Source: Alcaligenaceae bacterium 429
Lineage (GTDB): Bacteria > Pseudomonadota > Gammaproteobacteria > Burkholderiales > Burkholderiaceae_B
Direction: 5' to 3'
Assembly: GCA_004791645.1 (NCBI GenBank)
Contig: SRSN01000002.1
Coordinates: 1 to 48,072 of the forward strand
DNA: 48,072 nt
Position numbers and translations under genes: made by a program. Under the pieces are notes generated by a model. That model had not been told where the DNA came from, did not search any database, and saw only the letters and a list, made by a program, of their open reading frames with translations. How positions within the stretch are numbered: position 1 is the stretch's first letter; each line of letters starts with the position of its first letter. Below, piece by piece: positions 37,127 to 45,756 of the stretch.

Positions 37127-37150
37127 GCAAAAAAACGGGTTGATGACCCG
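37127..37150 (-). terminator. Intrinsic terminator inside the ilvIHC leader (candidate attenuator)
   Basis: On the minus strand ACGGGT-CATCA-ACCCGT is followed by T7. No gene on this strand lies upstream of it in the intergenic space, so the only transcript it can stop is one that begins in this leader. An attenuator of ilvIHC is the simplest reading; a small independent RNA is the alternative. Confidence 0.75.
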
Positions 37151-37195
37151 TGCAAAGAGCCCTACTGCCCCAGCGGATGAGCTAAGGCATCAGAC

Positions 37196-37224
37196 ACTTT
37201 ACCCTGTTGCCAAATGTCAATCAA
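37196..37224 (-). promoter_or_regulatory. Candidate promoter of the ilvIHC leader
   Basis: On the minus strand TTGATT (plus 37219-37224) and TAAAGT (plus 37196-37201) are 17 bases apart. A perfect TTGACA overlaps slightly downstream (plus 37215-37220) but has no good -10. Transcription would begin near 37189, about 40 bases before the terminator. Confidence 0.4.
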
Positions 37225-37257
37225 CTGCAATTGTTGGTAAACCGCAAATTATCTTCA

Positions 37258-37286
37258 CCCACAGTATGGGTTGGGCATCTTATACT
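37258..37286 (+). promoter_or_regulatory. Candidate promoter of the yccS-like gene
   Basis: TATACT (37281-37286) with CCCACA 17 bases upstream. The -35 is weak. The -10 ends 26 bases before the start codon. Confidence 0.35.
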
Positions 37287-37312
37287 GGTGAATCTGTATG
37301 TAGAACCACAAC

Positions 37313-39577
37313 ATGAGCACCACTTTTTTTCCTCAGTTACAGCGCTTTCTTTACAGCCACTACCTGCTAGGCGGGCTACGGCAGGCTGCGGGGATTTTGT
37401 TGCCCGTTATAGTGCTGGGGGGTGGTTTTCAGTTGTATGGCATGGGGATTATTGCCTCCATGGGCGCGCTATGTGTGGCCGTCATTGACCAGCCCGGCGG
37501 CCCAAAACGCTACCGCACCAACGAAATGCTGGGCGGTATAGCACTGGGCACTGTTACTGTTGCCTTAACCACCTTTGCTGCTGGATCGCTGTGGGGCACA
37601 TGGATACTGGTTCCCATACTGTGCTTCTTCTTTTCCATGCTCAACGTGTATGGGCCACGCGGTGGTTTGATTGGCTTTGCTTGCTTGCTGTTGATGACGC
37701 TTAGCCTGCGCGAACCCACCTCTGGCGACACCGTACTGCTGCACACCCTATTCTCTTTTACTGGTGGCCTGTTTTACTTTGCCTTTAGTTTGCTCTTTAG
37801 GCATTTGTTGTGGCTGGGTGAGGAACGCCGCACGCTGTCTATGGCCTTACACGCTACAGCCAAATACATGTTGGCTAGATCCAAGTTCTATGATGTGAAC
37901 TCAGATTTGGACGCAACGTATAGGGACCTCATCAAAGCTCAGTCCAGCATGGCCGAGCTTCAACAGTCAGCCCGTGACATGGTGTTGCGTGAACTGCCTA
38001 AAGGTCTCAAAAGTCGTGGCGACCAATACCGCACCACATTGCTGGTGTTGTACACCAACATGGTGTCGTTGCTGGATACCCTGGTTGCCACCCATACCGA
38101 CTACCACACCCTGCGACGCAAACTAGGTGAAAGTGATTTCATGGAGTTTGCTCATGATGCACTACAAAAGCAATCAGCAGAGGTAGTACGTATTGCGCTG
38201 AACGTATCTCGCCGCAAAAAAACCGTGCAACGCATTAGCGTGAAAGCGGAAATACGTGCGATGGAATATGAACTAGAGCGCTACAAACAAAAAGGCATGC
38301 AACAACAAGACCCCGAGCTGTATGGTTTGTTGCTGCAAGTACTGCGTCGCTTACGTGTAGCCAAACAAACCATTGACCATATGGCGGCCAACACCAAACG
38401 TACGGGTACAGATATTCCTCTGGATCAGTATTTGGACAAATCCTTAAGCCGTTTCTTGTCGCGCGAAGAAATACATCTGGGTTTGTTCCGTAGCAACCTA
38501 CGCCTGAGCTCATCTAGCTTCCGCTATGCCATTCGTGTGACAGTAGCCTCTATTTTGGCTCTGGCTGTGCCGGCATTAGCAGCACAATTTACGAACACCA
38601 CCGAGTCCTTAAACTCCTTAGCCAACCAAAGTAACTGGATCATCCTAACCATTCTGGTGATTCTTAAACCTGGCTTTGCACAAACCAAACAGCGTAATAC
38701 ATGGCGTCTAGGCGGTACGGCTTTAGGTTGCTTGCTGACCTTTATTTTGTTTAGTGTCACCGACAATAAAGAGTTCTACTTTATTGCTCTGTTGCTCGCT
38801 TATGTCATGGGTAAGAGCTTGGTGCAGTTGCACTATTTGTTATCAGCAGCCTTTTTGACTATCTCGGCACTGATCTCATTTCAGTTCTTATACGCCAGCA
38901 GCACCTTTGTCATCAGTGAGCGCTTTATAGACACGCTGATTGGGTGTGCTATTGCCTTACTATGTAGTTACGTACTGCCTAAGTGGGAAGCCAGCTCTAT
39001 GAGCAGCTTCGCCCGCGAATCTCTGCAAGCTAACCGACATTATTTAACTACTGGATTGCAATACGCCGAACTGAATCGTCAGTATCAGCAAGCCGTACAA
39101 CTACAGGCAAGCAACCCTGATAGCGAACCTGTAGATGCCGCCTTGGTCGCACAACTAGCTGAGGCTGATACTCAATGGCAACTGGCCAAACGTCAGGTCT
39201 ATATTTCGTTTGATAACTTTGCATCTGGCTTTTATCGCATGATGGATGAACCCGCCAGTCGTCAATGGAATGTCGCGCTATTCAATAATTTGCTGATTCA
39301 GAACCATGTACTGGCATCACAAATCAGTGCCAGTATTCCGTTGCTGGCCACACTGGAAAGTATTCCACCCGGCATAGACGAAGCCATTACCGCGATTCAA
39401 GGCATTTTGCATGATCAGACAGTAGAAAACACCAGCCCTACACTGGAAACTGAGGGTGAGTTGGCAATGCTGGCGTACCCCTTACGCCAAATGATCAAAG
39501 CTTCACAGCTAATACAACAAGACATGAAAGGGTTGGACATGGCAGAACATACCCAACCCTTACTCACCGCATCATAG
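37313..39577 (+). CDS. FUSC/YccS family inner-membrane protein
   Basis: 754 aa with the YccS/FUSC layout: two clusters of hydrophobic helices (about residues 20-165 and 405-560) separated by a soluble helical region of 240 residues (about 170-400). A second soluble region forms the C terminus. The first cluster has GMGIIASMGALCVAVIDQPG. Relatives include AaeB-type efflux proteins and E. coli YccS; the transported compound is unknown. The stop overlaps the end of the convergent livF by six bases. Confidence 0.8.
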   Translation: MSTTFFPQLQRFLYSHYLLGGLRQAAGILLPVIVLGGGFQLYGMGIIASMGALCVAVIDQPGGPKRYRTNEMLGGIALGTVTVALTTFAAGSLWGTWILVPILCFFFSMLNVYGPRGGLIGFACLLLMTLSLREPTSGDTVLLHTLFSFTGGLFYFAFSLLFRHLLWLGEERRTLSMALHATAKYMLARSKFYDVNSDLDATYRDLIKAQSSMAELQQSARDMVLRELPKGLKSRGDQYRTTLLVLYTNMVSLLDTLVATHTDYHTLRRKLGESDFMEFAHDALQKQSAEVVRIALNVSRRKKTVQRISVKAEIRAMEYELERYKQKGMQQQDPELYGLLLQVLRRLRVAKQTIDHMAANTKRTGTDIPLDQYLDKSLSRFLSREEIHLGLFRSNLRLSSSSFRYAIRVTVASILALAVPALAAQFTNTTESLNSLANQSNWIILTILVILKPGFAQTKQRNTWRLGGTALGCLLTFILFSVTDNKEFYFIALLLAYVMGKSLVQLHYLLSAAFLTISALISFQFLYASSTFVISERFIDTLIGCAIALLCSYVLPKWEASSMSSFARESLQANRHYLTTGLQYAELNRQYQQAVQLQASNPDSEPVDAALVAQLAEADTQWQLAKRQVYISFDNFASGFYRMMDEPASRQWNVALFNNLLIQNHVLASQISASIPLLATLESIPPGIDEAITAIQGILHDQTVENTSPTLETEGELAMLAYPLRQMIKASQLIQQDMKGLDMAEHTQPLLTAS

Positions 39578-40297
39578 TCCCAAGTACGCCTTGCGAATGA
39601 CGGGGTGTCCTTCTAATTCAGCAGCGGTGCCTTCCAGCACCAGCCTGCCGTTTTCCAGCACATAGGTACGATCGCTGACCTGCAATACCTGTTTGATATT
39701 CTGCTCTACCAGCAGCACAGGTAAGCCCGTGTCAGCCACCTTGCGTATGGCTTTCATCACCTCTTTCACATACAGCGGTGACAAACCAATGCTAGGTTCA
39801 TCCATGATCAGCATAATGGGATCCAGCATTAATGCACGACCAATAGCCACCATTTGCTGTTGCCCACCTGATAATGCTCCAGCCAAGCTGGATTCGTATT
39901 TTTTCAAGTCAGGAAATAAGGTAGTGACCTCGTCTAAGCGCTGATCTCGTGTGGCACGTAAATGCGGTAAATACGCCCCCATGAGCAGGTTTTCTTTCAC
40001 ACTCAAATTGGGGAACAATTGCCTACCCATAGGCACGTGAGCCAAACCTAATCGTGCGGTTTGATGCGGTTTCAACCCTGCTATGGATTGCCCATTAAAC
40101 AGAATCTCACCCGCCATAGGTTTGATCATGCCTGACACAGCACGCAGCATCGTAGACTTGCCACTGCCGTTTCCGCCCACCAAACCAATTAATTCGCCAC
40201 GTTTAACCTCTAGGCTGACATCAAATACCACTTGCAGGGTACCGTAGCCCAAATCGGCATTGCGTACACTTAGGACTATTTCTGGTTGTGTTTGCAT
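39572..40297 (-). CDS. livF: LIV-type ABC transporter ATP-binding protein (LivF-like)
   Basis: One of two ATPases of a high-affinity branched-chain-amino-acid or amide type importer, 241 aa. Walker A GGNGSGKST (41-49), signature ALSGGQQQMVAIGRAL (about 138-153), Walker B LIMDEPSIGLSP. Last gene of the five-gene livJ-H-M-G-F order, 2 bases after livG. Confidence 0.93.
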   Translation of the reverse strand: MQTQPEIVLSVRNADLGYGTLQVVFDVSLEVKRGELIGLVGGNGSGKSTMLRAVSGMIKPMAGEILFNGQSIAGLKPHQTARLGLAHVPMGRQLFPNLSVKENLLMGAYLPHLRATRDQRLDEVTTLFPDLKKYESSLAGALSGGQQQMVAIGRALMLDPIMLIMDEPSIGLSPLYVKEVMKAIRKVADTGLPVLLVEQNIKQVLQVSDRTYVLENGRLVLEGTAAELEGHPVIRKAYLGL

Positions 40298-40299
40298 GA

Positions 40300-41016
40300 T
40301 TAGTCCGTCCCCAAATACGCATCAATCACGCGTGGATCAGCCACTACATCGCGCGGCTTACCTTCGGCAATTAAGTTACCACTTGCCAGCACCAACACAT
40401 GATCTGATAGCTCGATGATGGCTTCCATGATGTGCTCCACCATCAAAATGGATACTCCTGTATCGGTCAGTGATCGCAAAAATGTGATCATCTCGTGCAA
40501 GGCCGGAGGGTTTAACCCTGCCATAATTTCATCCAAAAACAGCACCTTAGGCTGCGTGGCCAAAGCTTTGGCCAACTCCAGCCTACGTAATCTGGCGAGA
40601 TTAAGATCAGAAGCAGGTTGATAAGCCCTGTCTGCCAACCCTACTTTTTCTAGGGCAGCCATCGCAATGTCTTCAGCTTCACTACGTTTGGATGCACGCA
40701 GAAAAGCTGCTACCAATACGTTTTCTAAAACAGTCAGCTCCTCGAAGGGACGCTCAGTTTGAAAGGTACGCCCCATACCTAAAGCAGTACGCTTATAGGG
40801 TGGCAAGTGCGTGACTTCGGTTTGGTAATAGTGCACCTCTCCCTCTGCCACAGGAACAAACCCCGTGATGGCGTTGAACAAGGTAGTTTTGCCTGCACCA
40901 TTAGGGCCTATTAGCCCTAGTACTCCGCCTTCGGGCAAATGCAGACTGACATTATTGACAGCAACCACACCGCCAAAACGCACCGTAATATTTTCAGCTT
41001 TGAGTGCGGCGTGCAT
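40300..41016 (-). CDS. livG: LIV-type ABC transporter ATP-binding protein (LivG-like)
   Basis: Second ATPase of the importer, 238 aa from the ATG at 41016 (MHAALKAENITVRFGG), which overlaps the end of livM by 23 bases. Walker A is GPNGAGKTT (37-45). The signature region reads LNLARLRRLELAKAL, without the Gly-Gly of LSGGQ, and Walker B is LFLDEIMAGLNP instead of DEPxxGL. I recall a LivG subgroup with this kind of signature, so the protein is probably functional. Confidence 0.92.
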   Translation of the reverse strand: MHAALKAENITVRFGGVVAVNNVSLHLPEGGVLGLIGPNGAGKTTLFNAITGFVPVAEGEVHYYQTEVTHLPPYKRTALGMGRTFQTERPFEELTVLENVLVAAFLRASKRSEAEDIAMAALEKVGLADRAYQPASDLNLARLRRLELAKALATQPKVLFLDEIMAGLNPPALHEMITFLRSLTDTGVSILMVEHIMEAIIELSDHVLVLASGNLIAEGKPRDVVADPRVIDAYLGTD

Positions 41017-41947
41017 AACCCCTCCGAACCATGTTACGTACCAACTCACCCACCAAACCGCGTGGAAAAAACAGAATTACTAAGAGAATTAATAAGCCAT
41101 ACACCAACATATTGGCGTGAGCAAAGGTTGTACGGAAAATCTCACCCGAGACTATCAACAGCACAGCACCTACTGCCGGCCCCCAAATCGTGCCACGCCC
41201 ACCAATAATGGCGGTTAGCGCAATCTGTATGGACATCAGCAAGCCGAACATCACATGCGGTTCCATAAAGGACAAGAAAATGCCGTAAATGCAACCACCC
41301 AATGCCGTCAACATGGCCGACACCATGAATGCTCTCAGCTTCACTTTGGTTGGATTAATACCTGCAGCCATAGCAGATTGTTCATCCTCACGTATCGCCC
41401 GTAGTTCATAGCCAAATTTCCTACGAGAAATCACCATCACAGTGAGGATACACAGCCCGGCAAACAGCAATGCCATGTAGTACTGGTTCCATTTATCAAA
41501 CAAGTCCAACCCAAAAGGTTCTTGTAACTCGCTAATAAACACACCGGTTGCACCGCCTGTCAGCCACGTTTCATTGATAGCAATGAGACGTAAGGTTTCA
41601 GCAATCGCAATGGTAGACAACGTGAAATATGGGCCACTTAAACGAAACGTCAAACGCCCCCAGGCATAGGCCAACACAGCAGAAAACGCCATCGCCAGCA
41701 GCACGCACAACCACAATGGCAAGTGATAGTGTTCAATACCTACGGCCACCACATAAGCGCCTATACCGACGAAACTCACGTGCCCCAAACTAACCTGTCC
41801 TGCCCAACCTCCTAACAAATCCCACGCTGTTGCCCAGCCTATGAAAAGAAAAATACTGATGGCTACCGTTAAGTACACGGGAGACACCACGGGATAGAGC
41901 GCAGCCAGAATCATGAGGCCGGCTAAAATTAAGTAGTGCTTTTTCAT
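40994..41947 (-). CDS. livM: LIV-type ABC transporter permease (LivM-like)
   Basis: Membrane permease of 317 aa with about nine helices. Family segments are GGWAGQVSLGHVSFVGIGAY near residue 50 and RAIREDEQSAMAAGINPTKV near residue 180, the coupling loop for the ATPases. The start overlaps the livH stop by four bases (ATGA). Confidence 0.93.
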   Translation of the reverse strand: MKKHYLILAGLMILAALYPVVSPVYLTVAISIFLFIGWATAWDLLGGWAGQVSLGHVSFVGIGAYVVAVGIEHYHLPLWLCVLLAMAFSAVLAYAWGRLTFRLSGPYFTLSTIAIAETLRLIAINETWLTGGATGVFISELQEPFGLDLFDKWNQYYMALLFAGLCILTVMVISRRKFGYELRAIREDEQSAMAAGINPTKVKLRAFMVSAMLTALGGCIYGIFLSFMEPHVMFGLLMSIQIALTAIIGGRGTIWGPAVGAVLLIVSGEIFRTTFAHANMLVYGLLILLVILFFPRGLVGELVRNMVRRGYARRTQS

Positions 41948-42828
41948 ACTCGCTTCACCGACTTTCCAAAGAGCCCTTCGGGTTTAAACAGTAATACCCC
42001 AAGGAACACAATCAACCCGTATACATCTCTGTATTCTGAAGACAGGTACGAAGCACCTAAAATTTCTACAATACCCAGCACCAAACCACCGGCGATGGCT
42101 GCACCTATATTGCCCAGGCCACCCAACACCGTGACCACAAAAGCCTTAAGCGTAAACAGCGGGCCTGTGACGGTAGGCGTGGCGTACAACATAGGAATCA
42201 GTGCCACACCAGCCGTTAAGGCCAAAGCCACACCCAAACCAAATACCACCGATTGCACCTTGCGGGTATCTACACCAACCAGCTCTGCTCCTAAGCGATT
42301 TTCAGCGGTGGCACGTATAGCCCTACCTAATTCGGTGTGATTCAACAACGCATACAAGCCTGCTGTCACCACTACCGTTGCTAAACCTGCCAGCAACAAC
42401 ACCATAGACAAATTCACTGGACCAATGGGTAAGGTGCTAGAGGCATAGCTCACATGCACGGACTGTGGATCACCCCCAAAAACCAGCAACAACAAGTTCG
42501 CAATCACCAACGACACACCCAGAGTTGCCAGCATGCTGGTCTCTGGTGGTGCATCAATAATGCGAGCCAGAATCACTTTTTGCACCAAGCTACCCAGCAC
42601 AAAACCCAAAGGCAGCGCCACTACCAATGAGAAATACGGATCCCAACCTAGCAATCCGCTCATCAACACGGCTACATACATACCCAATACAACAAAATCA
42701 CCGTGGGCAAAGTTAATAACCCGCATCACACCAAAAATTAGCGTGAGCCCTATACCTATCAAGGCATACACCGAACCAATCAACACACCGTTGGAAAGGT
42801 TCTGCGCCAAGGAAACCCAATCAAACAT
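41944..42828 (-). CDS. livH: LIV-type ABC transporter permease (LivH-like)
   Basis: Membrane permease of 294 aa with about eight helices. Recognised by NGVLIGSVYALIGIGLTLIF at the N terminus, NFAHGDFVVLGMYVAV, and the coupling loop ELGRAIRATAENRLGAELVG near residue 170. A strong GGAGGAG precedes the ATG at a 7-base spacing. It is separated from livJ by an 85-base gap with a hairpin. Confidence 0.93.
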   Translation of the reverse strand: MFDWVSLAQNLSNGVLIGSVYALIGIGLTLIFGVMRVINFAHGDFVVLGMYVAVLMSGLLGWDPYFSLVVALPLGFVLGSLVQKVILARIIDAPPETSMLATLGVSLVIANLLLLVFGGDPQSVHVSYASSTLPIGPVNLSMVLLLAGLATVVVTAGLYALLNHTELGRAIRATAENRLGAELVGVDTRKVQSVVFGLGVALALTAGVALIPMLYATPTVTGPLFTLKAFVVTVLGGLGNIGAAIAGGLVLGIVEILGASYLSSEYRDVYGLIVFLGVLLFKPEGLFGKSVKRV

Positions 42829-42880
42829 CTACAACTCCTCCGTCTGTACTACAGACAGAAATGGGAAACACTGTCTAGCA

Positions 42881-42902
42881 ACAAGCCCCATGCGGGGCTT
42901 GT
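42881..42902 (-). promoter_or_regulatory. Hairpin between livJ and livH
   Basis: ACAAGCCCC-ATGC-GGGGCTTGT, a perfect 9-bp stem, 12 bases after the livJ stop, without a full U-tract. Such hairpins often protect binding-protein mRNA and lower expression of the membrane genes behind it. Confidence 0.6.
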
Positions 42903-42913
42903 GTGTCATGACC

Positions 42914-44116
42914 TTAACGTTGGTCCCAAGCAGGAGTTGGGTATTGCGGAGCTTTAGCTGCCAAGTCCTCTGGGAACACGGTAACGTGTTTGCCGTCTTG
43001 GATCTGCAGGATCAAACTACGTATTGGATTTTGGCCTTTGAATGGACCCCAATCCTCAAATGTCACGCTTGTGACGGGCGTTTCCAGATTCGTTTCAGCT
43101 AACGCTTGGCGAATGTCTTCAGGCTCTTTGCTCTTCGCACGTTGCAGCGCATCTGCCGCTACACGCACAGCCAAGTACCCTTCTGCTTCGTAAAAAGATG
43201 GCTCGCCATTTGCCTTAGCACGTAAGCGCTCCTCCAACTCGGCTGCGCCATCATATTTCACGTCTTTACTCCAACTGACGGTAGACACGACGTAGTCTGC
43301 CAAATCGCCCACTTGCTCGATATAGCTAGGCAAGGACGATGAAGTATCCAGCGAAATAATTTTGGCGTTTAGCCCCACTTCTTTCATCTGACGTGTAATG
43401 GCTACGCCATCTTCCGCATAAGAAACGATGTACAGAATGTCGGGATTCGCCGATCTGAAGCGGTTCAAAATTGGTCTGAAATCAGTGGTACCTTGGTCGT
43501 AAGCTTGGGAAGCGCTCAGGCTATAACCACGCTTTTCAATCTGACGCTTACCTTCCTCTGCCAGCGAGGTAGGCCATGCACCGTTACCGTGCAATATGGC
43601 GACATTCTTCAATCCTTCAGGGTCTTTTTCACGCAGGCTATCAAAAAAATCAAAGTAAGTATTCGCCACAATAGTGGAGTTATGCTTAGCGCGGAACACC
43701 CACGGTGAACCTGGGTTAGTAATGCTGTCATCCGCACTACCCAGCACAATCAATGGCATTTTTTGGCGTGTCATTAACCGTGCCATAGGGCCAGTAATGG
43801 AAGACGCATAAGAACCTATCACCAAAGGAATACCTTGGTTTTTCATAGACTCCACGGCAGCCAAAGCACTTTGCGCCTCAGAGCGGTCATCCTGCACAAC
43901 AAGTTCTAGCATCTCGCCGTTAATACCACCCGCCGCATTGATTTCTTCCAATGCCACATCCATACCGGTTTGATAGCGCTGCCCAAACGCTGAGAAAGCG
44001 CCAGAGGTACTGTTAATCACCCCCACTTTCACTTGAGCAAACACTGGCGTGGCAAAACCCACTGCCGCCAACGATAGTGCTAACGCACCTATGCTTATCT
44101 TTTTTACTACTCGCAT
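42914..44116 (-). CDS. livJ: Periplasmic substrate-binding protein of LIV-type ABC transporter
   Basis: Binding protein of 400 aa from the ATG at 44116. The signal peptide runs to A27 (ALALSLAAVGFATPVFA) and the mature part starts QVKVGVINSTSGAFSAFGQR. GGAGAG lies just upstream of the start; the longer open frame to 44227 has no signal peptide. The type I periplasmic fold is clear (INAAGGINGEMLELVVQDD; GSYASSITGPMARLM). The family binds leucine-type amino acids, amides, urea or aromatic acids. The facing amidase gene suggests an amide substrate, which is inference. Confidence 0.9.
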   Translation of the reverse strand: MRVVKKISIGALALSLAAVGFATPVFAQVKVGVINSTSGAFSAFGQRYQTGMDVALEEINAAGGINGEMLELVVQDDRSEAQSALAAVESMKNQGIPLVIGSYASSITGPMARLMTRQKMPLIVLGSADDSITNPGSPWVFRAKHNSTIVANTYFDFFDSLREKDPEGLKNVAILHGNGAWPTSLAEEGKRQIEKRGYSLSASQAYDQGTTDFRPILNRFRSANPDILYIVSYAEDGVAITRQMKEVGLNAKIISLDTSSSLPSYIEQVGDLADYVVSTVSWSKDVKYDGAAELEERLRAKANGEPSFYEAEGYLAVRVAADALQRAKSKEPEDIRQALAETNLETPVTSVTFEDWGPFKGQNPIRSLILQIQDGKHVTVFPEDLAAKAPQYPTPAWDQR

Positions 44117-44150
44117 GCTGTCTCTCCACACTTTATTTTTTAATGTCATC

Positions 44151-44175
44151 CGCCATGACCATAAATGCAATGGCG
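44151..44175. promoter_or_regulatory. Inverted repeat in the livJ/amidase divergent region
   Basis: CGCCAT (44151-44156) and ATGGCG (44170-44175), 13 bases apart, stand 35 bases upstream of livJ and 119 bases upstream of the amidase gene. This is a plausible operator for a shared regulator; no regulator gene is adjacent. Confidence 0.3.
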
Positions 44176-44293
44176 TAAAAAATAATACAGAGTCGAGAAC
44201 TGACACAGTAATCAGGGGCAATACCAATAGGTAATACTTTAGTCTTACGCTACAAAGAGCCTTCCGCCCCTACTCTGACTACGCAGGTTTTAC

Positions 44294-45709
44294 ATGACGG
44301 CATTAGCTCCCAACCCTCTTGAAAATATGTCACTAGAGCAGTTTGCTCACGCCCTGCGTGCAGGCTCTATTCGCTCTGAAGATGTTACGGCTCGCTATTT
44401 GGAGCGCATCAAAAAGTTAGACCCCAGCCTGCAGGCTTTTGAGTTTATTGATGCTGAAGGTGCGCTAGCCTGCGCTCGTGCGATGGATAGCCTATTGGCG
44501 GCAGGCACAGATCTAGGCCCGCTGATGGGGCTGCCTATTGCCATCAAAGATGTATTCACCATCAACGGATTCCCTGCCCCTAAAGCAGGTAGCAATGTAG
44601 ACATCAGCCGCATGCGCTCTGACGCAGAGGGCCCCTTTGTACAAGCGCTAAGAAAAGCCGGCTGCGTGCTGCTAGGAAAAACCAAAACAGTGGAATTCTG
44701 CCTGGGTATTACAGGCGTATCCGAATCGCGAGGCACGCCACATAACCCATGGGATCTAGAACATCATCGCATTCCAGGTGGCTCCAGTTCAGGTTCTGCC
44801 GTAGCCGTAGCCTCTGGCATGTGTGCGTTCGCTATAGGTTCAGACTCGGGTGGTTCTGTACGTGTGCCTGCTGCCTTTAATGGTATCTTCGGCCTCAAAA
44901 CCTCTTTTGGGCTATGGCCTACCGAAGGAGTCGTAGCACTAGACCCACGCGTAGACACCATTGGCTTACTGACCCGTAGCGCGGCAGATGCACAACTGGC
45001 TTTCCATACTATCTCGGCCCAATTGTTTGGCTATCGCTATAGCGCCAACACTACTGAGCCTTGCTTAGACCGCTTACGACTGGGTCAACCAGATCATCAC
45101 TTCTTTGATGGTTTATCGGATGATGTAGCCAAAAGCTATCAGACTGCCGCCCACAAACTCAGCCAAGCAGGCTGCCGCATTGACGCCATCCAGATACCAG
45201 AGGCATCTGAACGTCAACACTATTTCCCGCTCACCATGCCTGCGTCGTTAATTGCCGCATTAGGAGCCGATTTCTTTGAAGCAAATAAGCAGCAGATTGA
45301 CCCCGTTATCCGCACACGTATGGAAACAGGGCTACACAGCAAGGCTGCCGACTTCCTCGCTTTGGAAGCTAAACGCCAAGCTAGCATTGAACGCGTGAAA
45401 GAACGTTTCCACGGATTTGATGCATGGATCAGTCCAGTCACTACAGTGGCTGCACCGTTGATCAGTGAGTTTGATAATCCACAACAAGCACTAACGTTGG
45501 CATTGGGTATGACTCAAAACACCCAGCCATCGAACTACTTGGAGCAATGTGCAGTATCCATACCGCTTAAAGATCGTAGCGGTGCGCTACCTGTGGGATT
45601 GCAGTTGATGGCATCTGCTGGCAACGATGCGGAGATATTGGCGATTTCGTGCGCCATAGAAAAAAAATTGGGACTAGCTGATAGTCCCAATCTGCAAGCG
45701 CTAGCCTAA
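44294..45709 (+). CDS. Amidase (amidase-signature family)
   Basis: Cytoplasmic amide hydrolase of 471 aa. The catalytic triad of the family is visible: K85 in PIAIKDVF, the cis-Ser S164/S165 in PGGSSSGSAVAVASG, and the nucleophile S188 in SDSGGSVRVPAAF. The C-terminal region ends with the typical GLPVGLQLM-like PVGLQLMAS motif. It is not a GatA candidate by context, since no gatB or gatC is nearby. It is divergent from the LIV-type transporter operon, which may import its substrate. The last 15 codons overlap a terminator on the other strand. Confidence 0.88.
   Translation: MTALAPNPLENMSLEQFAHALRAGSIRSEDVTARYLERIKKLDPSLQAFEFIDAEGALACARAMDSLLAAGTDLGPLMGLPIAIKDVFTINGFPAPKAGSNVDISRMRSDAEGPFVQALRKAGCVLLGKTKTVEFCLGITGVSESRGTPHNPWDLEHHRIPGGSSSGSAVAVASGMCAFAIGSDSGGSVRVPAAFNGIFGLKTSFGLWPTEGVVALDPRVDTIGLLTRSAADAQLAFHTISAQLFGYRYSANTTEPCLDRLRLGQPDHHFFDGLSDDVAKSYQTAAHKLSQAGCRIDAIQIPEASERQHYFPLTMPASLIAALGADFFEANKQQIDPVIRTRMETGLHSKAADFLALEAKRQASIERVKERFHGFDAWISPVTTVAAPLISEFDNPQQALTLALGMTQNTQPSNYLEQCAVSIPLKDRSGALPVGLQLMASAGNDAEILAISCAIEKKLGLADSPNLQALA
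45660..45691 (-). terminator. Minus-strand terminator embedded in the amidase coding end
   Basis: On the minus strand ATTGGGACT-ATCAGCT-AGTCCCAAT is followed by T8. It lies 66-97 bases past the yaaA stop, inside the last codons of the convergent amidase gene, and most likely ends the hbdH-yaaA transcript. Confidence 0.85.
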
Positions 45710-45716
45710 AACTACG

Positions 45717-45753
45717 TTACCCCGTCAGCCCATTTTAGGCATTGACGGGGTAA
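45717..45753. terminator. Hairpin between amidase gene and yaaA
   Basis: TTACCCCGTCA (45717-45727) pairs with TGACGGGGTAA (45743-45753), an 11-bp perfect stem between the two convergent stops. No long U-tract is present on either side, so it may act with the embedded terminator nearby. Confidence 0.6.
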
Positions 45754-45756
45754 TTG

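Larger units (their letters stand above)
36892..37312. other. Divergent intergenic region ilvI / yccS-like gene
   Basis: 421 bases without a supported gene. Reading leftwards on the minus strand it holds a candidate ilvI promoter (37196-37224), an early intrinsic terminator (37127-37150), and a stem-loop close to the ilvI start: ACTCC/GGAGT with inner GGC/GCC at 36919-36946. Rightwards it holds a candidate promoter for the membrane protein gene (37258-37286). A 60-codon frame at 36948-37130 has no valine, leucine or isoleucine run and is not called. Confidence 0.6.

Noticed and set aside
36948-37130. 60-codon minus-strand frame upstream of ilvI as a leader peptide
   Set aside because: No run of Val, Leu or Ile codons, and it begins at the terminator rather than before it.
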